Shown piece after piece: positions 50,717-61,004 of a DNA stretch of 62,222 bases. The notes under the pieces are model-generated. The model was given only the letters and a program-made list of their open reading frames with translations. It ran no database searches and was not told the origin of the DNA. The stretch's first letter is position 1, and every line of letters begins with the position of its first letter. The position numbers and the translations under genes were made by a program. The stretch comes from Mediterraneibacter faecis JCM 15917 (lineage in GTDB: Bacteria; Bacillota; Clostridia; Lachnospirales; Lachnospiraceae). Location: the NCBI GenBank assembly GCA_001312505.1, contig BBDW01000016.1, forward strand, positions 1-62,222. Direction: 5' to 3'.

Positions 50717-52351
50717 GTCAACCTAATGTCAACTTAAGACAAGTGCCTGCTCAGGTTAATGAATAACGGTGCGAAATCGAGAAAAGAGGAAGGTAGATTT
50801 GAAAAGAAGACGCACTTTAATAGAGCTTCACAGAAAAGCCCTATTAACAGCTATTGATTTTAGAATCCAACTTTTTTATTGTTAAAATGTGTTCTGCCTA
50901 TTGCTTTGTTCTTTTTCCGCCTGAATGTTCTTCCGGGCATAATCTGAGATCGGCATCGGAGAGATTCCTTATATAGTCTATCAATTGCAGATAAATTGAA
51001 AAGATTACACAGGATTTTGGAAACTATTGTTTTGATACGTCCGATAATAAATGCTCGGTTTACTTGGTAGCGATATTTATTCGTACTTTTAGAGGTAATC
51101 TGAATTTCTTCATCAACTTGATTTTTAATAAGAGATGACAGGTTTGAAAGAAGTACGTTGATATAAAATTCTTGAAGCACTGAAGTAGTTGTTGCACCGG
51201 AAAATTCTTCAATAACAAGGCGGCTTTTCAATTCCTTATATTTTGCTTCGACTGGCTAGCGATAGAAGTAAAGTTCGCGGAACATCTGTTGAGAAATATG
51301 TGAATTAAAAAGATTGGTGGCAAGATGCTCTTTCATTCCATCATCGAGAATAACTTCGATGACTCTTATCCTGATATCCTCAGTCCCGTCTTTTTCGTTG
51401 CTAGGAAGAATTGTGATTATGTCTCCAGAGCATTTCTTAGCAATGTTATAATTCTGTTTTAAGCGCATAAGACAAAGGTGCTGATGCTCGACACAGTAAC
51501 GAAACATATCTTCAGAATAATAGCCACGATCAAAGATTGCAACGCTGTTTTGATAGATATTTAAATCTTCTAAATTATGCGAATGCTCTAAAGCGGCGGA
51601 ACGTTCAGATGCAAGATACCGTTGAAAAGAAGCATGGACAATATAATCATCAAGAACATCATAAACAATGGAACCAAGTCCCATAGTAAAACGCCGGCTT
51701 GGATCAGGATATCCAAACATTTCACCAAAGAACTCGAAATTCGATTTCGAATTAGGCAATTCTATTTTGGAACCATCAATGGCAAATAAATGATATCCAT
51801 TCCAAAGTTTACGAGATGGGAGCTGCTTATAGAATAAATCAACTGATAAATAGTAGAGCTCTTTAAATAAGGCAGGGTTAATAAATTGGCGAGCCTTTGA
51901 CAGAGCCTGTTTTGAAATGTCAGGGAAATCAAGATTTCCAAGATCTTCCCGAATACGGGAAAGATTTTGAAACATGGAGGCCTTTGAAGTGTAAAGCAGA
52001 TACATAATTACTTGAAAAAGAGAAAGTTTTCGTTTACGAACAAAATGATTTTTCGCACGATGAGGTTCCAGTTTTTCTGGGGGGGTTGTGATATACTCCT
52101 TAATGGATTGGATGATATTTTTGCAGATGTCAATTCGATTCATATGACATACCTCCTAAAGTGTAATTAAGGTTCGTGGCGAGACGAACAATTCCTTAAT
52201 TAATAGGTCGCGAAGCGACCTCACTTTCAAGAGGTTTTGTCAAGTACTTTTTTGTAAAAAAAGAAAAGAATTTCTTCAAATGTCGATGAAATCAGGGCTG
52301 AAGGAATTCTGAAATTTTTCTAAAATACTTAAGTTGACCACATTGGGGGGG
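50704..52351 (-). mobile_element. IS4-type insertion sequence with inverted ends
   Basis: The ends C7-AATGTGGTCAAC (50704-50722) and GTTGACCACATT-G7 (52333-52351) are inverted copies. The element carries one transposase gene on the minus strand. The non-coding stretch 52144-52351 upstream of the transposase holds a perfect hairpin (AGGTCGC-GAA-GCGACCT, 52205-52221) and a larger one with AATTAAGG/CCTTAATT arms, possible translational guards. No convincing target duplication was found. From 52352 to 52448 I see only an AT-rich leader of the next gene. Confidence 0.75.
50860..52143 (-). pseudogene. IS4 family transposase interrupted by an in-frame amber codon
   Basis: A 427-codon DDE transposase. 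DDE landmarks include FAIDGSKIELPNS, VAIFDRGYYSEDMF and the YREK-type region YFYR-x-PVEAKYKELKSRL, IEEFSGATT. The codon between YFYR and PVEAKYKELK is TAG (51256-51258); the same frame continues for another 131 codons. Tryptophan (TGG) is common at this place in relatives, so a TGG to TAG change is likely. The protein would lose the catalytic Glu region and be inactive. AGGAGGT precedes the ATG. A G7 tract at 52089 adds a proline (TTPPEK). Confidence 0.82.
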
Positions 52352-52448
52352 CCAGAGGGATTAAATAACAGAAAAAATAACATTTGTTAATTGTGCAATA
52401 AAGGCATATACTGGAATTACAAAAGAAAAAATCAAAGGTAGCGAAAAT

Positions 52449-55400
52449 ATGAGTATCGATGAGCGTAAAATTGAAGAATTTATATATGAACTTCCTCAAG
52501 AATCAGATATTGAGGGAATGGCGTGGGAACATATTTGCGTCAACATTGCCGATATTTTTCCGAACAAATTTTACGATATTTCGTATTCATATGTGAGAAA
52601 ATTAGAGGAGGTTCTTGTCCACTATGATGTAGTTATCTTTATGGCGCGGAAAGCGATTTGCTTTTTTAAAGCACTGCTTCTTAATGGAGTTATCACAAAT
52701 GAGTATTCTTGCGAAGTTTATTCCAGTCGGATTCTTTCTTATAATGTATGGGATGAGTTATCGGGGAAAATAGTAGCTTTGGTAGATGATGTTGTAATTC
52801 ATGGTAGTTCTGTGAATGATGCAAGACAGATTTTGTTAAAGCATGGAATTATTGCTGATATATATATTTCTGCATGGATGGATAATGATTTTGAGAAAGA
52901 TGAAAGAGGACAAAATCTTTCCGACTTACGTGAAGATTTGCAGGAGCCATTTGTATATTTAGATGAAACGGATATATATTCCTATGCTAATTATATTACA
53001 AGATACATAGAGGCATCTATGTTGCCATATAATATTGACCAGCCAACGGTGCTTGTTGAATATGGTTCGGAAGAATTAGATGATTTTTTGCATGAACATA
53101 GGCTGACGGATATTACAAGTACAGTTCAAAAAAAGTACGGTATAGAAAATAAGGTAATTCATTATAGTGGAGAAATTTTGCGTCCAATATTGGGCAGAGT
53201 TAATATCAATCTTGATGAAATTTGCATAAAACTTAGGATTTTTCATGATTTAGATAGTCATCAACTGATGATTTTTCCAATAATATTGTTTCCTATTATT
53301 TCTGCTAAAACGATTGATCATATTTATAGTTATATTCAAACAGAAAAGTTGGACGAATTTATTTGGAATGAAAATAAGGCTGTTATAGAAGAAAACAGGA
53401 CAAAAGTTCTGATCTATGCGGTGAATCATTATATTTTAAGTAGATTCTTATGGTGTGAGCGTGTGCATGGACGTGATTTTAAATATGTTTGGGTTGATAG
53501 TAACGAAAAAATATTGTTTTCTAAGAGTTTGCTAAATTCAGACTATGTAAAAAATACACTGATTGAGAAAATATCTGATTTACAAATGCCATATAAATTG
53601 GAACAAAAAACACAAGTAAGGCAATTATTTTTTAATGAATATTTAGGTGCTGCTTATGTTATGATTTTTGGAGATATAAATTGCAGCGAAGGAGAAAAAC
53701 AAAGTTTTTTGATGCAAAAGGAAATCTGATTAGCAAAAAAGTAATAACTTATCAATGCCTTTATGAGAAGTTAAGAAAGTATGCTTTTTCCAAACAGAAA
53801 AATGACGAAGCAGAGCAGAAAAATAATGAAGTGGATTTTTGCATTGTATCAAATATAATTGATGTACTTATAGACCGGGGGGATGCTTGTGCCAATTTTA
53901 GTACATACTCAGGACGATAGTATTGTAAGAGCTTATCGTTGTGGAGAAGTAGCCAGGTTGACGGATAAAGAGTTTGATTTGTTTAGTTATATGCTTGCCC
54001 GATACGCAAGCTTTAAATGGGAAAATGGAGATTTAATTGAAAAAAATGTAGAAAGTGATAAACATATTGGGAAAATTGAAGCAGAACAATTATGTGTATT
54101 GTTTTTTAGAAATGCGGCAAAGAAAAAATTGTTTGGCAGTTTATATGATGAAATAGATGGCACAGATGACGCTTATTCTGTTTATTATTCGGTATTTGGT
54201 CCGCTTGTTTCAAAGGCAAAAGGGAAAGAATATGAAGTGGGTAAAAAAGAATCTTTATTTGATAATTTGGTGGAATATGGGCTTGTTCATAATCTTAATA
54301 GGGATGAATATGTAATTGATGAAAAGGATTATTCAGAATTAACTGACGGCTGGAAACGTGAGGCTAATATATTTTCGGATGATATGACTTTTTTGCAATA
54401 TTGTTTTCCGACTCCGGAAGAACGGGAAGCATTTTTGTATTACAAAACAAAAAAAGGATAAGACTGACGAGGAAAAACTTAAAAGAAATGTTTTATCAAA
54501 AGTGCGTACATTTGAGCAGTTATTAACAATAATGTCAATTGGTGAAAATGAAATGCAGCGTACACTTTCTATTATTGCAGAGATTAAAGTAATTGCTGAT
54601 ATGAATACAGAGCGTCCTCAGTCAGCAATGAATTATTTTAAAAATAATATGGAATGTATCAGAGAAGGAATGTGGAAAGGGAGATGTTATGTAAGAGATG
54701 ATTCCCTATTCTGTGTTCAGGAGATGCTGAAACAGGGAAGGTCTTCTAGAGATTGTCGTGATATAGAAAAAATTTTCGCTACTCACGTTGAGGGTTCTGG
54801 TAGAGTTGATAGAAATACTGGTATTGAAAAGTTTCTTTCAGATTGTGGAACATTTTTTTACAAGACATATTATACATTGCTGAGCATAAATGAACATTCG
54901 CAGAGGATTAATCTTGAAGAAAAGTGTAGTATACCTGATCGGTTGAAATTTGAAAGACGTTATAAAAAATTAAGACATCAAATACTAAATGAATATAATG
55001 CTTGCCCTACAAATAAGATAGAGGAAAAATCAAGAAAAGATTTGCGGGATTTAAAAAGAGAGGCAAATGCTATGCTTGACATTTGTGACTTGTATTTAAA
55101 GCAAAAAGCATTTGATTATAAAATATGTTACCATACGCTTATAATATGTGCTAATAATCCAGATATATTAAAAGAACTTCAAATTTCATCTTCATCATGC
55201 AACTACAATCAGTCGAGAACAGGGAAGGTTGGGGGGTAAAAAAACTAGGTTTTTTAGATGTTTTAGAATAGTTGATGATAAAAATTATGAGAAAGATAAA
55301 ATATCTAAAAGATTAACAGAAGATATTGATATGTTAATGACTAAATTTTCTGAAATGGAGGATAAACAGATAATTGAGGATTCAGAAATCACGTTGATTT

Positions 55401-55756
55401 ATCATTCAGCTAGGGTTTGGTATGAAGCAATGATATATAGTGGATATGATGCTACTGGACGATTCATTGAAAAAATTGTAAGAGATGTTACAAAAAAGGA
55501 AAAATTAAATGGTCGAGGAGAGTTGGAATTTTTTGTTTGTAAAGTTACAGAAAAATTGCCACTCGAATTAAAGTCTCAATTATTCAGACTGGAGAAAAAA
55601 GGGGAAACTGTTGCTATACAGAATAATTATTTTCTTTCTAATTATGATATACATTTTTTGACATCAAGAAAACATAGGGGTGAAACTTCTATTTATGGAG
55701 ATGTTGGGGCTATTATTGAAAATGGTTCAAATGCAAAAATAGAAAATCACAATTAA
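52449..55756 (+). CDS. Large protein with N-terminal phosphoribosyltransferase-like domain and C-terminal YGxVG motif (four frame breaks)
   Basis: Read across breaks at about 53700, 53880, 54455 and 55233 this is one protein of about 1,101 residues; no start codon or ribosome binding site is seen at the joins, so one gene is likelier than several. Residues 1-210 resemble a type I phosphoribosyltransferase: LSGKIVALVDDVVIHGSSVNDA holds the PRPP-loop pattern VDDxxxHGxS at 111-121. A block near residue 410 reads YVMIFGDINCSEGEK, faintly like a nucleotidyl-cyclase strand but too weak to call. The rest is charged and helical. The last 25 residues contain IYGDVGAIIENGS...N-x-N, repeated in the next gene. 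Open codons run upstream to 52365, just after the insertion sequence. Function unknown. Confidence 0.6.
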
Positions 55757-55782
55757 AAGAAGAAGGGGGGGGAACAAATTTT

Positions 55783-56118
55783 ATGGATATTAAAGTTTAT
55801 GGATCTGTTGGAAATATTATTGAAAAAGTGGAATCAGGAAGTACCATTATAGGAAATGATAATCGTACTATATCCATAGACTGGAGCAATAAAGAAACAT
55901 ATATGAGGCTCGAAAAAGAATTGGAAGAAATCAAAAAAGTGTTGGAGAGTAAATCACATGAAGAAGAAGTAAAAATTGTTGAGGAGGCACTTCTTGCGGT
56001 TAAAGATGTAGATGAGTCAAAGTTTATGAAAGCAGTGAAATGTATGGGAAGGGAAACGTTAAATATAGCAGAAGGTATTACTGGCAGTATATTAGCGACT
56101 TTGATTATGCAGCATTAA
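55783..56118 (+). CDS. Small protein with N-terminal YGxVG motif and hydrophobic C-terminus
   Basis: 111 residues. Residues 4-26 hold VYGSVGNIIEKVESGS followed by IIGNDN, closely matching the C-terminus of the upstream large protein. Residues 35-70 are a charged, probably coiled-coil helix (LEKELEEIKKVLESKS), and residues 92-109 end in a weakly hydrophobic helix (NIAEGITGSILATLIM). The ATG at 55783 follows a ribosome binding site with a G8 tract. It is 26 nt from the large gene, so the two are surely co-transcribed. It could be a membrane-acting effector or an adaptor; neither is shown. Confidence 0.65.
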   Translation: MDIKVYGSVGNIIEKVESGSTIIGNDNRTISIDWSNKETYMRLEKELEEIKKVLESKSHEEEVKIVEEALLAVKDVDESKFMKAVKCMGRETLNIAEGITGSILATLIMQH

Positions 56119-56204
56119 GCAAGCACACGTAATATTTGTTCTGAAATACGAATATTAAGAGAAGATAAAAATGATTGATGCGAAGGTGCTGATTGTCAAG
56201 GTAG

Positions 56205-56555
56205 TTATCAGGGATAGAAAGGCAGAAGGACATAATTTTATATGAAAATAAAACCAACAAATTTCACATTGAAAATGTTCCTCCGAAGATTATATTACCA
56301 CTTGTACTTACTTTAAATCAAGTCGGAGACTTGGCAGTAAATACATCTTTAATATTAGAAAAAGATGCGGATGAGCCTTATCCGTGGGTATGTAATTGGC
56401 ATGACTTTGAAAATATTATAGAAATCTTGGAATATTTACATAAAGAATCGCAGGATTTTATTGACTACATTGCCTGGCGAATCAATAATCATGCTAATGT
56501 TTTATCTTCGGATGAATTAGATGTTATAGAGGGGGGGTATTTTTTGGATGGCTAG
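56205..56555 (+). pseudogene. 3' remnant of an unidentified gene
   Basis: An open frame of 116 codons without a good start codon or ribosome binding site, reading ERQKDIILYENK, then LPLVLTLNQVGDLAVNTSLIL, EPYPWVCNWHDFENIIEIL and ending YFLDG. It looks like the C-terminal part of a larger protein that I do not recognise. A G7 tract at 56530 adds a glycine. Confidence 0.45.
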
Positions 56556-56740
56556 TGGGTAATGCTGTCAGACGGCACATTGTGGGAGGCACGAACCGCA
56601 CATAGATTTCGACACTTCTGCCTCCCTGACTGCACAGTCTTGCATTGTAAGTCGTCTATATAGAAGCAAGAAACAATTAATGTATTATAAGTATATGAAC
56701 GAGTGCATACAATGGTATGTCGAATTAGATAGGAGAGGAC

Positions 56741-57643
56741 ATGAAAACAACATTACTTATCATGGCAGCCGGTATCGGCAGCGTTTCGGAACAGGAATCA
56801 AACAGTTGGAGCCGGTTGATGATGCTAACCATATCATCATGGACTACTCAATCCATGATGCAATTGAGGCTGGATTCAACCATGTAGTATTTATCATCCG
56901 TAAGGATATCGAGAAAGAGTTCAAAGAGGTCATCGGTGACCGCATTGCTTCCATTTGCGCTTCTCATGATGTCACTGTGGACTACGCTTTCCAGGATATC
57001 AACGACATCTCGGGAGCTCTGCCGGAAGGACGTACAAAGCCGTGGGGGAACTGGACAGGCCGTGCTTGCGGCGAAGAAAGCAATCAAAACCCCATTCATT
57101 GTGATTAATGCAGATGATTACTACGGCAAAGAGGGCTTTAAAGCCGTCCATGACTATTTGGTGAACGGCGGTAAGTCCTGTATGGCAGGTTTTGTGCTGA
57201 AGAACACACTGTCCGATAATGGTGGTGTGACCCGCGGCATCTGCAAGATGGATGAGCAGAACAACCTGACCGAAGTTGTGGAGACAAAGAATATTGTAAA
57301 AAGTAAAGATGGAGCAGAAGTAGACGGAAAAGTGATTGATGTGAATTCTTTGGTTTCTATGAATATGTGGGGATTAACTCCTGATTTTCTGGATGTTCTG
57401 GAGGAAGGCTTCAAAGAGTTTTTCGAGAAGGAAGTCCCGGGCAATCCGCTGAAAGCGGAATACTTAATTCCCATCTTCATCGGTGAATTGCTGGAGCAGG
57501 GTAAAATGTCCGTGAAGGTTCTGAAAACCAACGATACCTGGTATGGCATGACCTATCATGAAGATGTTGCAGCAGTAAAGGACAGCTTCAAGAAGATGCT
57601 GGCGGATGGCATGTACAAGGCTGACCTGTTCAGTGATCTGTAA
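56741..57643 (+). CDS. Sugar-phosphate nucleotidyltransferase (GalU/RmlA-like), copy 2 (two frame breaks)
   Basis: 300 residues after repair and a clear paralogue of 6903-7829. LLIMAAGIGSRFGTGIKQLEPV is read after restoring one C at about 56774; KPWGTGQAVLAAKKAI after removing one G at about 57043; then VINADDYYGKEGF, KNTLSDNGGVTRGICKMD and SLVSMNMWGLTPDFLDVL. Its codons are richer in G and C than those of the island genes before it. It may supply an activated sugar to the nearby polysaccharide genes. AGGAGAGG precedes the ATG at 56741. Confidence 0.85.
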
Positions 57644-57649
57644 ACGACG

Positions 57650-58254
57650 ATGAAAGAAACCATCGATTTACTCGGAAGGATCCTCACAAACATTTTAACT
57701 GTTCTTTATGAGCCATTTGGATTCTCGCTCTTGCTTTCTTTTCTTGCTATGTTTTTCTACCTGTATGCGTATGAGCCAATACATGCTGGCAAAGGCTGGA
57801 AGAGTGCCATAGTGACATGGTATCAGAAATTCAAGGAGAGTGTATTCTTTCGGAAGTTGTTTTTCTTATTTTTTGTGACCTCACTTATTCTGTTCCGAAC
57901 CCTGTTAAACCGTCAGCTGTGGATGAATCCTTTATCCGATGTCATGGGCGGCTGGGGGGGCATCTGGGAGACAGTGAACGGCGAACAGAAGCTGTGACAA
58001 CGGAGTGTATTGAGAATGTAATCATGATGGTGCCGTTCTCAGCAGTAGTGATGTGGACATTCGGAGAGAAGATAGGAAACGGCTGGAAGAAAATACTGTG
58101 GCAAAGCGGTAAGATAGCGTTCATCTTCTCGATAAGCATTGAGATGTTGCAGTTGTTGCTTCGCTTAGGAACGTTTCAGCTATCAGACATCTTCTATAAC
58201 ACACTTGGTGGAATGATGTATTGTGCAGTGATAAAGGCAAGAAAACGTCTGTAA
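57650..58254 (+). CDS. VanZ-like membrane protein (one frame break)
   Basis: 201 residues after repair, with four to five membrane segments: FSLLLSFLAMFFYLYAY, LFFLFFVTSLILFRT, IENVIMMVPFSAVVMW and IAFIFSISIEMLQLLLRLGTFQLSDIFYNTLGGMMY. The last block is the VanZ signature (E-x-x-Q...G-x-x-x-x-x-D-x-x-x-N-T-x-G). VanZ-type proteins have been linked to low-level teicoplanin resistance. One G is missing at about 57993; a G7 tract at 57954 adds a glycine. It starts 6 nt after the nucleotidyltransferase stop. Confidence 0.82.
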
Positions 58255-58451
58255 AACTGGATGAAATTGTGATATACTGGGAGCGGAAGCTCCCTACGCT
58301 GCTCTATAAATAATCACACACCTCTCCATGGTGAGCAGCAGGCAACAATCTATTATGATTGGCGAAGATGTGAAGAATAAAATGGAACAGAACTTTTGTC
58401 ATAGGAACAAAATGTTTAATATTATCAATGGTGGAAAAGGAGGAAAGCACT

Positions 58452-59243
58452 GTGTGTCAAATTGAGAGAGTCAGGTATAGAAAATGCCCATTAGTCGAGG
58501 TCGCGTATCAGCTAAATTTTCCAACCATTCTATCTATTGAGGCTGAAATGCCTGTCAAATTTCAAGATGAAATAAGAAAAGCATTTCCACAGTACCAAAT
58601 GCAAACTGAACAAGAAAATGAAATAACGGTGAATATCACTGGTGAAGATATAAATCCTATGTTCAGACACAGCCCAGTAAGAAAGCTGCACCAATTTATT
58701 TCAGAAGATGGAATGTGGAAAATTACGCTGGCAAAGAATCAGTTGGCTATTTCAACATTAAAATATGAACAGTGGGAAGATATGATGAGACGCTTTGAAA
58801 AACCTTTAAAAGCGTTCAGTGAAGTATATGATCAATCCTATTTTGAACGTGTTGGTCTGAGATATGTGGATGCCATAAAGCGTTCGGAACTGGGGGGGCT
58901 CGTGGGCGTAGAATGGAAAGAACTTATTAAGCCTCACTTGTTGGGATGTTTAAGCTTTTCGCAAGAAGAAGTAGAAAAGGTCAACTTAAGCACTTTAAGA
59001 GCGGAAATTGTGATGGACGGAACATCTGTTAGAATATCTTCTGGTTTAGGAATTATTAATACCGATAATAAAGAACCGGATAATGCATTTATTTTGGACT
59101 GTGACTATTACCAAGTTGGAAAAGTTGATATGGATAAAATTGGTGAAGTTGCCGAAGGTTTACACCAAAAGTCAACAGAGTTTTTTAGAAAATCAATTAC
59201 CTGTAAACTTCATGAAGCAATGGACCCGCAAGAGTTAAAATAA
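58452..59243 (+). CDS. TIGR04255 family protein
   Basis: 263 residues from a GTG start at 58452, which has AAAAGGAGG 8 nt upstream; an in-frame ATG at 58428 would put that ribosome binding site inside the gene. Family marks: KCPLVEVAYQLNF at the start, FRHSPVRKLHQFISEDGMWKITLAKNQLAISTLKYEQWEDM, and FERVGLRYVDAIKRS. The function of this sporadically distributed family is unknown. It heads a tight three-gene unit (gaps of 2 nt each). A G7 tract at 58882 adds a glycine (ELGGLVG). Confidence 0.8.
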   Translation: MCQIERVRYRKCPLVEVAYQLNFPTILSIEAEMPVKFQDEIRKAFPQYQMQTEQENEITVNITGEDINPMFRHSPVRKLHQFISEDGMWKITLAKNQLAISTLKYEQWEDMMRRFEKPLKAFSEVYDQSYFERVGLRYVDAIKRSELGGLVGVEWKELIKPHLLGCLSFSQEEVEKVNLSTLRAEIVMDGTSVRISSGLGIINTDNKEPDNAFILDCDYYQVGKVDMDKIGEVAEGLHQKSTEFFRKSITCKLHEAMDPQELK

Positions 59244-59245
59244 AA

Positions 59246-59734
59246 ATGGAAAATAATTATTTTATAAAAACAGATTCGATGAATGAAAAGAAAAGTTATT
59301 TAAGTCAGCCAAATATGATTTCTTTGCAGGATATATACACGATGAGCATTGAATCAGAAGCTGACATATTTTCAGATATTCCACTATCACTTTTTTCGGA
59401 ATCGTCTGGAAGACAGATATCAAGCGTAATGACAAAATTTAAAAGAGAGTATATTCGCTGTATATGTCAAAAAGAATCAACCCTTGTTATGCCTAAATTA
59501 AGGTGTTATGAGGATGAAGAAGGTGCGTTAGTAGTTCAGCTAGCGTCTTCATGGAAGAGTGGAAATGCATCTTTGTATTTCGCATTTGAGAAAGATGAAG
59601 ATGAAAGTAGTTTTGGAATGGTTTGGAATGATGATTTAAAAAGAAATTTTGAATCAAGAAGTGGAAGTATAGTTTTAAATAATGTCGATGAAATTATCCA
59701 TGAAGTTTTAGATTTTATTTTTAGAGTGTACTAA
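59246..59734 (+). CDS. Unknown protein, second gene of the TIGR04255 cassette
   Basis: Not recognised. 162 residues, acidic, soluble, with a Ser/Asp-rich middle and the block YFAFEKDEDESSFGMVWNDD near residue 110-130. Starts 2 nt after the TIGR04255 stop and ends 2 nt before the third gene, so the three are translated together. Confidence 0.6.
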   Translation: MENNYFIKTDSMNEKKSYLSQPNMISLQDIYTMSIESEADIFSDIPLSLFSESSGRQISSVMTKFKREYIRCICQKESTLVMPKLRCYEDEEGALVVQLASSWKSGNASLYFAFEKDEDESSFGMVWNDDLKRNFESRSGSIVLNNVDEIIHEVLDFIFRVY

Positions 59735-59736
59735 TT

Positions 59737-60173
59737 ATGGAGAATAGTAAAGAAGTTTACCCACAAAAAATGCTTTGTGGAATTTCTTCAAATAATTTTA
59801 TTCTTGAAGGCGTTTTGACGGAGGAAGCATTTAATTTGGATCCAGTGAGGATGATGGCTTTTGCGAAATATCAGTTACATGGTATGATAATCAAGAAGCT
59901 TTCGATGTTATAATGTCACAAAAAAGCGATAGACGTAATGAAATACAATTTCAAGCAGGTGCAGCGGAACTGGATCGAATAGAAATCGCTACAAAAATGA
60001 AGGCACATTTTTTAGCGGGAAGATTGAGTTATGAGAGACGACCTACGAACAATAATCAATATCATGGTAATCTATTAGTAAAAAATGATATATCAAAGCC
60101 CTTGAAAAGACTTATTAAGTATGGTTTGGCAACATTAGCAAATGATAAAATCTATCCAAATCCTAATGTTTAA
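59737..60173 (+). CDS. Unknown protein, third gene of the TIGR04255 cassette (one frame break)
   Basis: Not recognised. 145 residues after restoring one base at about 59850, which gives PVRDDGFCEISVTWYDN and a continuous reading. The C-terminal half is basic (AELDRIEIATKMKAHFLAG, YERRPTNNNQYHGNLL). Confidence 0.55.
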
Positions 60174-60212
60174 TTTACATAAGTCACTATGAAAGGAAAT
60201 AGGTTATCACCT

Positions 60213-60500
60213 ATGCCCAGAACGAAAGGCAACAAAAACCGTCCCAAAACCAACACCACCAAAGACTACGCATCCCAGATTGCAGAGAGGCAGGAATCTA
60301 TCGTTTCCCTGACTGCAGAGATCGCATCCATCACCGCAAACATCGACACTTTGAAGGCAGATCTGAAAGAGAAGAAGGCAAAGGCAGATGCTAAGGTCGC
60401 TGAAGAAGCTAAGAAGCTGAAGCCGAGAGTGTGGTTTGTGGTTGAGAGATTGTTAGCCAGTGTGATGAGTGCGGATGAGATCCTCGAAAAACTGAAATAA
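60213..60500 (+). CDS. Small Lys-rich coiled-coil protein
   Basis: 95 residues from the ATG at 60213, giving the opening MPRTKGNKNRPKT seen in small proteins of clostridial accessory regions. Residues 25-65 are a predicted coiled coil (SIVSLTAEIASITANIDTL). The ATG at 60189 would add eight residues; the AAAGGAAATAGG between them suits the later start. Function unknown. Confidence 0.55.
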   Translation: MPRTKGNKNRPKTNTTKDYASQIAERQESIVSLTAEIASITANIDTLKADLKEKKAKADAKVAEEAKKLKPRVWFVVERLLASVMSADEILEKLK

Positions 60501-60524
60501 ACAAGAACCCAAGAAAAAAAGAAA

Positions 60525-60565
60525 TGCCGTGTGGACAAACTGAACTCCAGAAGTTCACACGGTAT
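60525..60565. terminator. Hairpin between the coiled-coil gene and the VOC gene
   Basis: ATGCCGTGTG and CACACGGTAT pair around a loop of about 20 nt. No T-run follows on the plus strand, so stop activity is uncertain. Confidence 0.35.
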
Positions 60566-60618
60566 ATTATGAAGGTAACTATATAGTTATAACGAAAATA
60601 AAAAGGAGTGTGAGAAAA

Positions 60619-61002
60619 ATGAACTTATCAAAAATACATCATATTGCAATCATCGTATCTGACTACGAAGCCGCAAAGGATTTCTATGTAAACAAACTGG
60701 GTTTCTCTGTCATCAGGGAAAACTACCGCCTAGAGCGTAAGGACTGGAAGTTGGATCTGTATGTTAACGAGCACACAGAGCTGGAGATTTTTGCTGAAGA
60801 AAATCCTCCAAAGCGTGTGAACCGCCCGGAAGCCTGTGGATTGCGTCACCTTGCGTTCTGCGTAGACGGTGTGGAGCAGACGGTCAAAGAATTGGTGGAA
60901 GTTGGCATTGAATGTGAGCCAATCCGTGTGGATGATTACACCGGCAAGAAGATGACTTTCTTTCATGACCCGGATGGACTGCCGCTGGAGTTGCATGAGT
61001 AA
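60619..61002 (+). CDS. VOC family (glyoxalase/dioxygenase fold) protein, YaeR-like
   Basis: 127 residues. IHHIAIIVSDYEAAKDFYVNKLGF opens the fold; metal-ligand positions are the H of HHIAI, the E of LEIFAEE, the H of LRHLAFCVD and the E of LPLELHE. Closest in pattern to YaeR/SMU1112c-type proteins of unknown substrate. AAGGAGTG precedes the ATG at 60619. Confidence 0.85.
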   Translation: MNLSKIHHIAIIVSDYEAAKDFYVNKLGFSVIRENYRLERKDWKLDLYVNEHTELEIFAEENPPKRVNRPEACGLRHLAFCVDGVEQTVKELVEVGIECEPIRVDDYTGKKMTFFHDPDGLPLELHE

Positions 61003-61004
61003 TT

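Noticed and set aside
53600..53750. Class III nucleotidyl cyclase domain in the large protein (YVMIFGDIN)
   Set aside because: Only one short strand is similar; the second metal aspartate and other cyclase motifs were not found.
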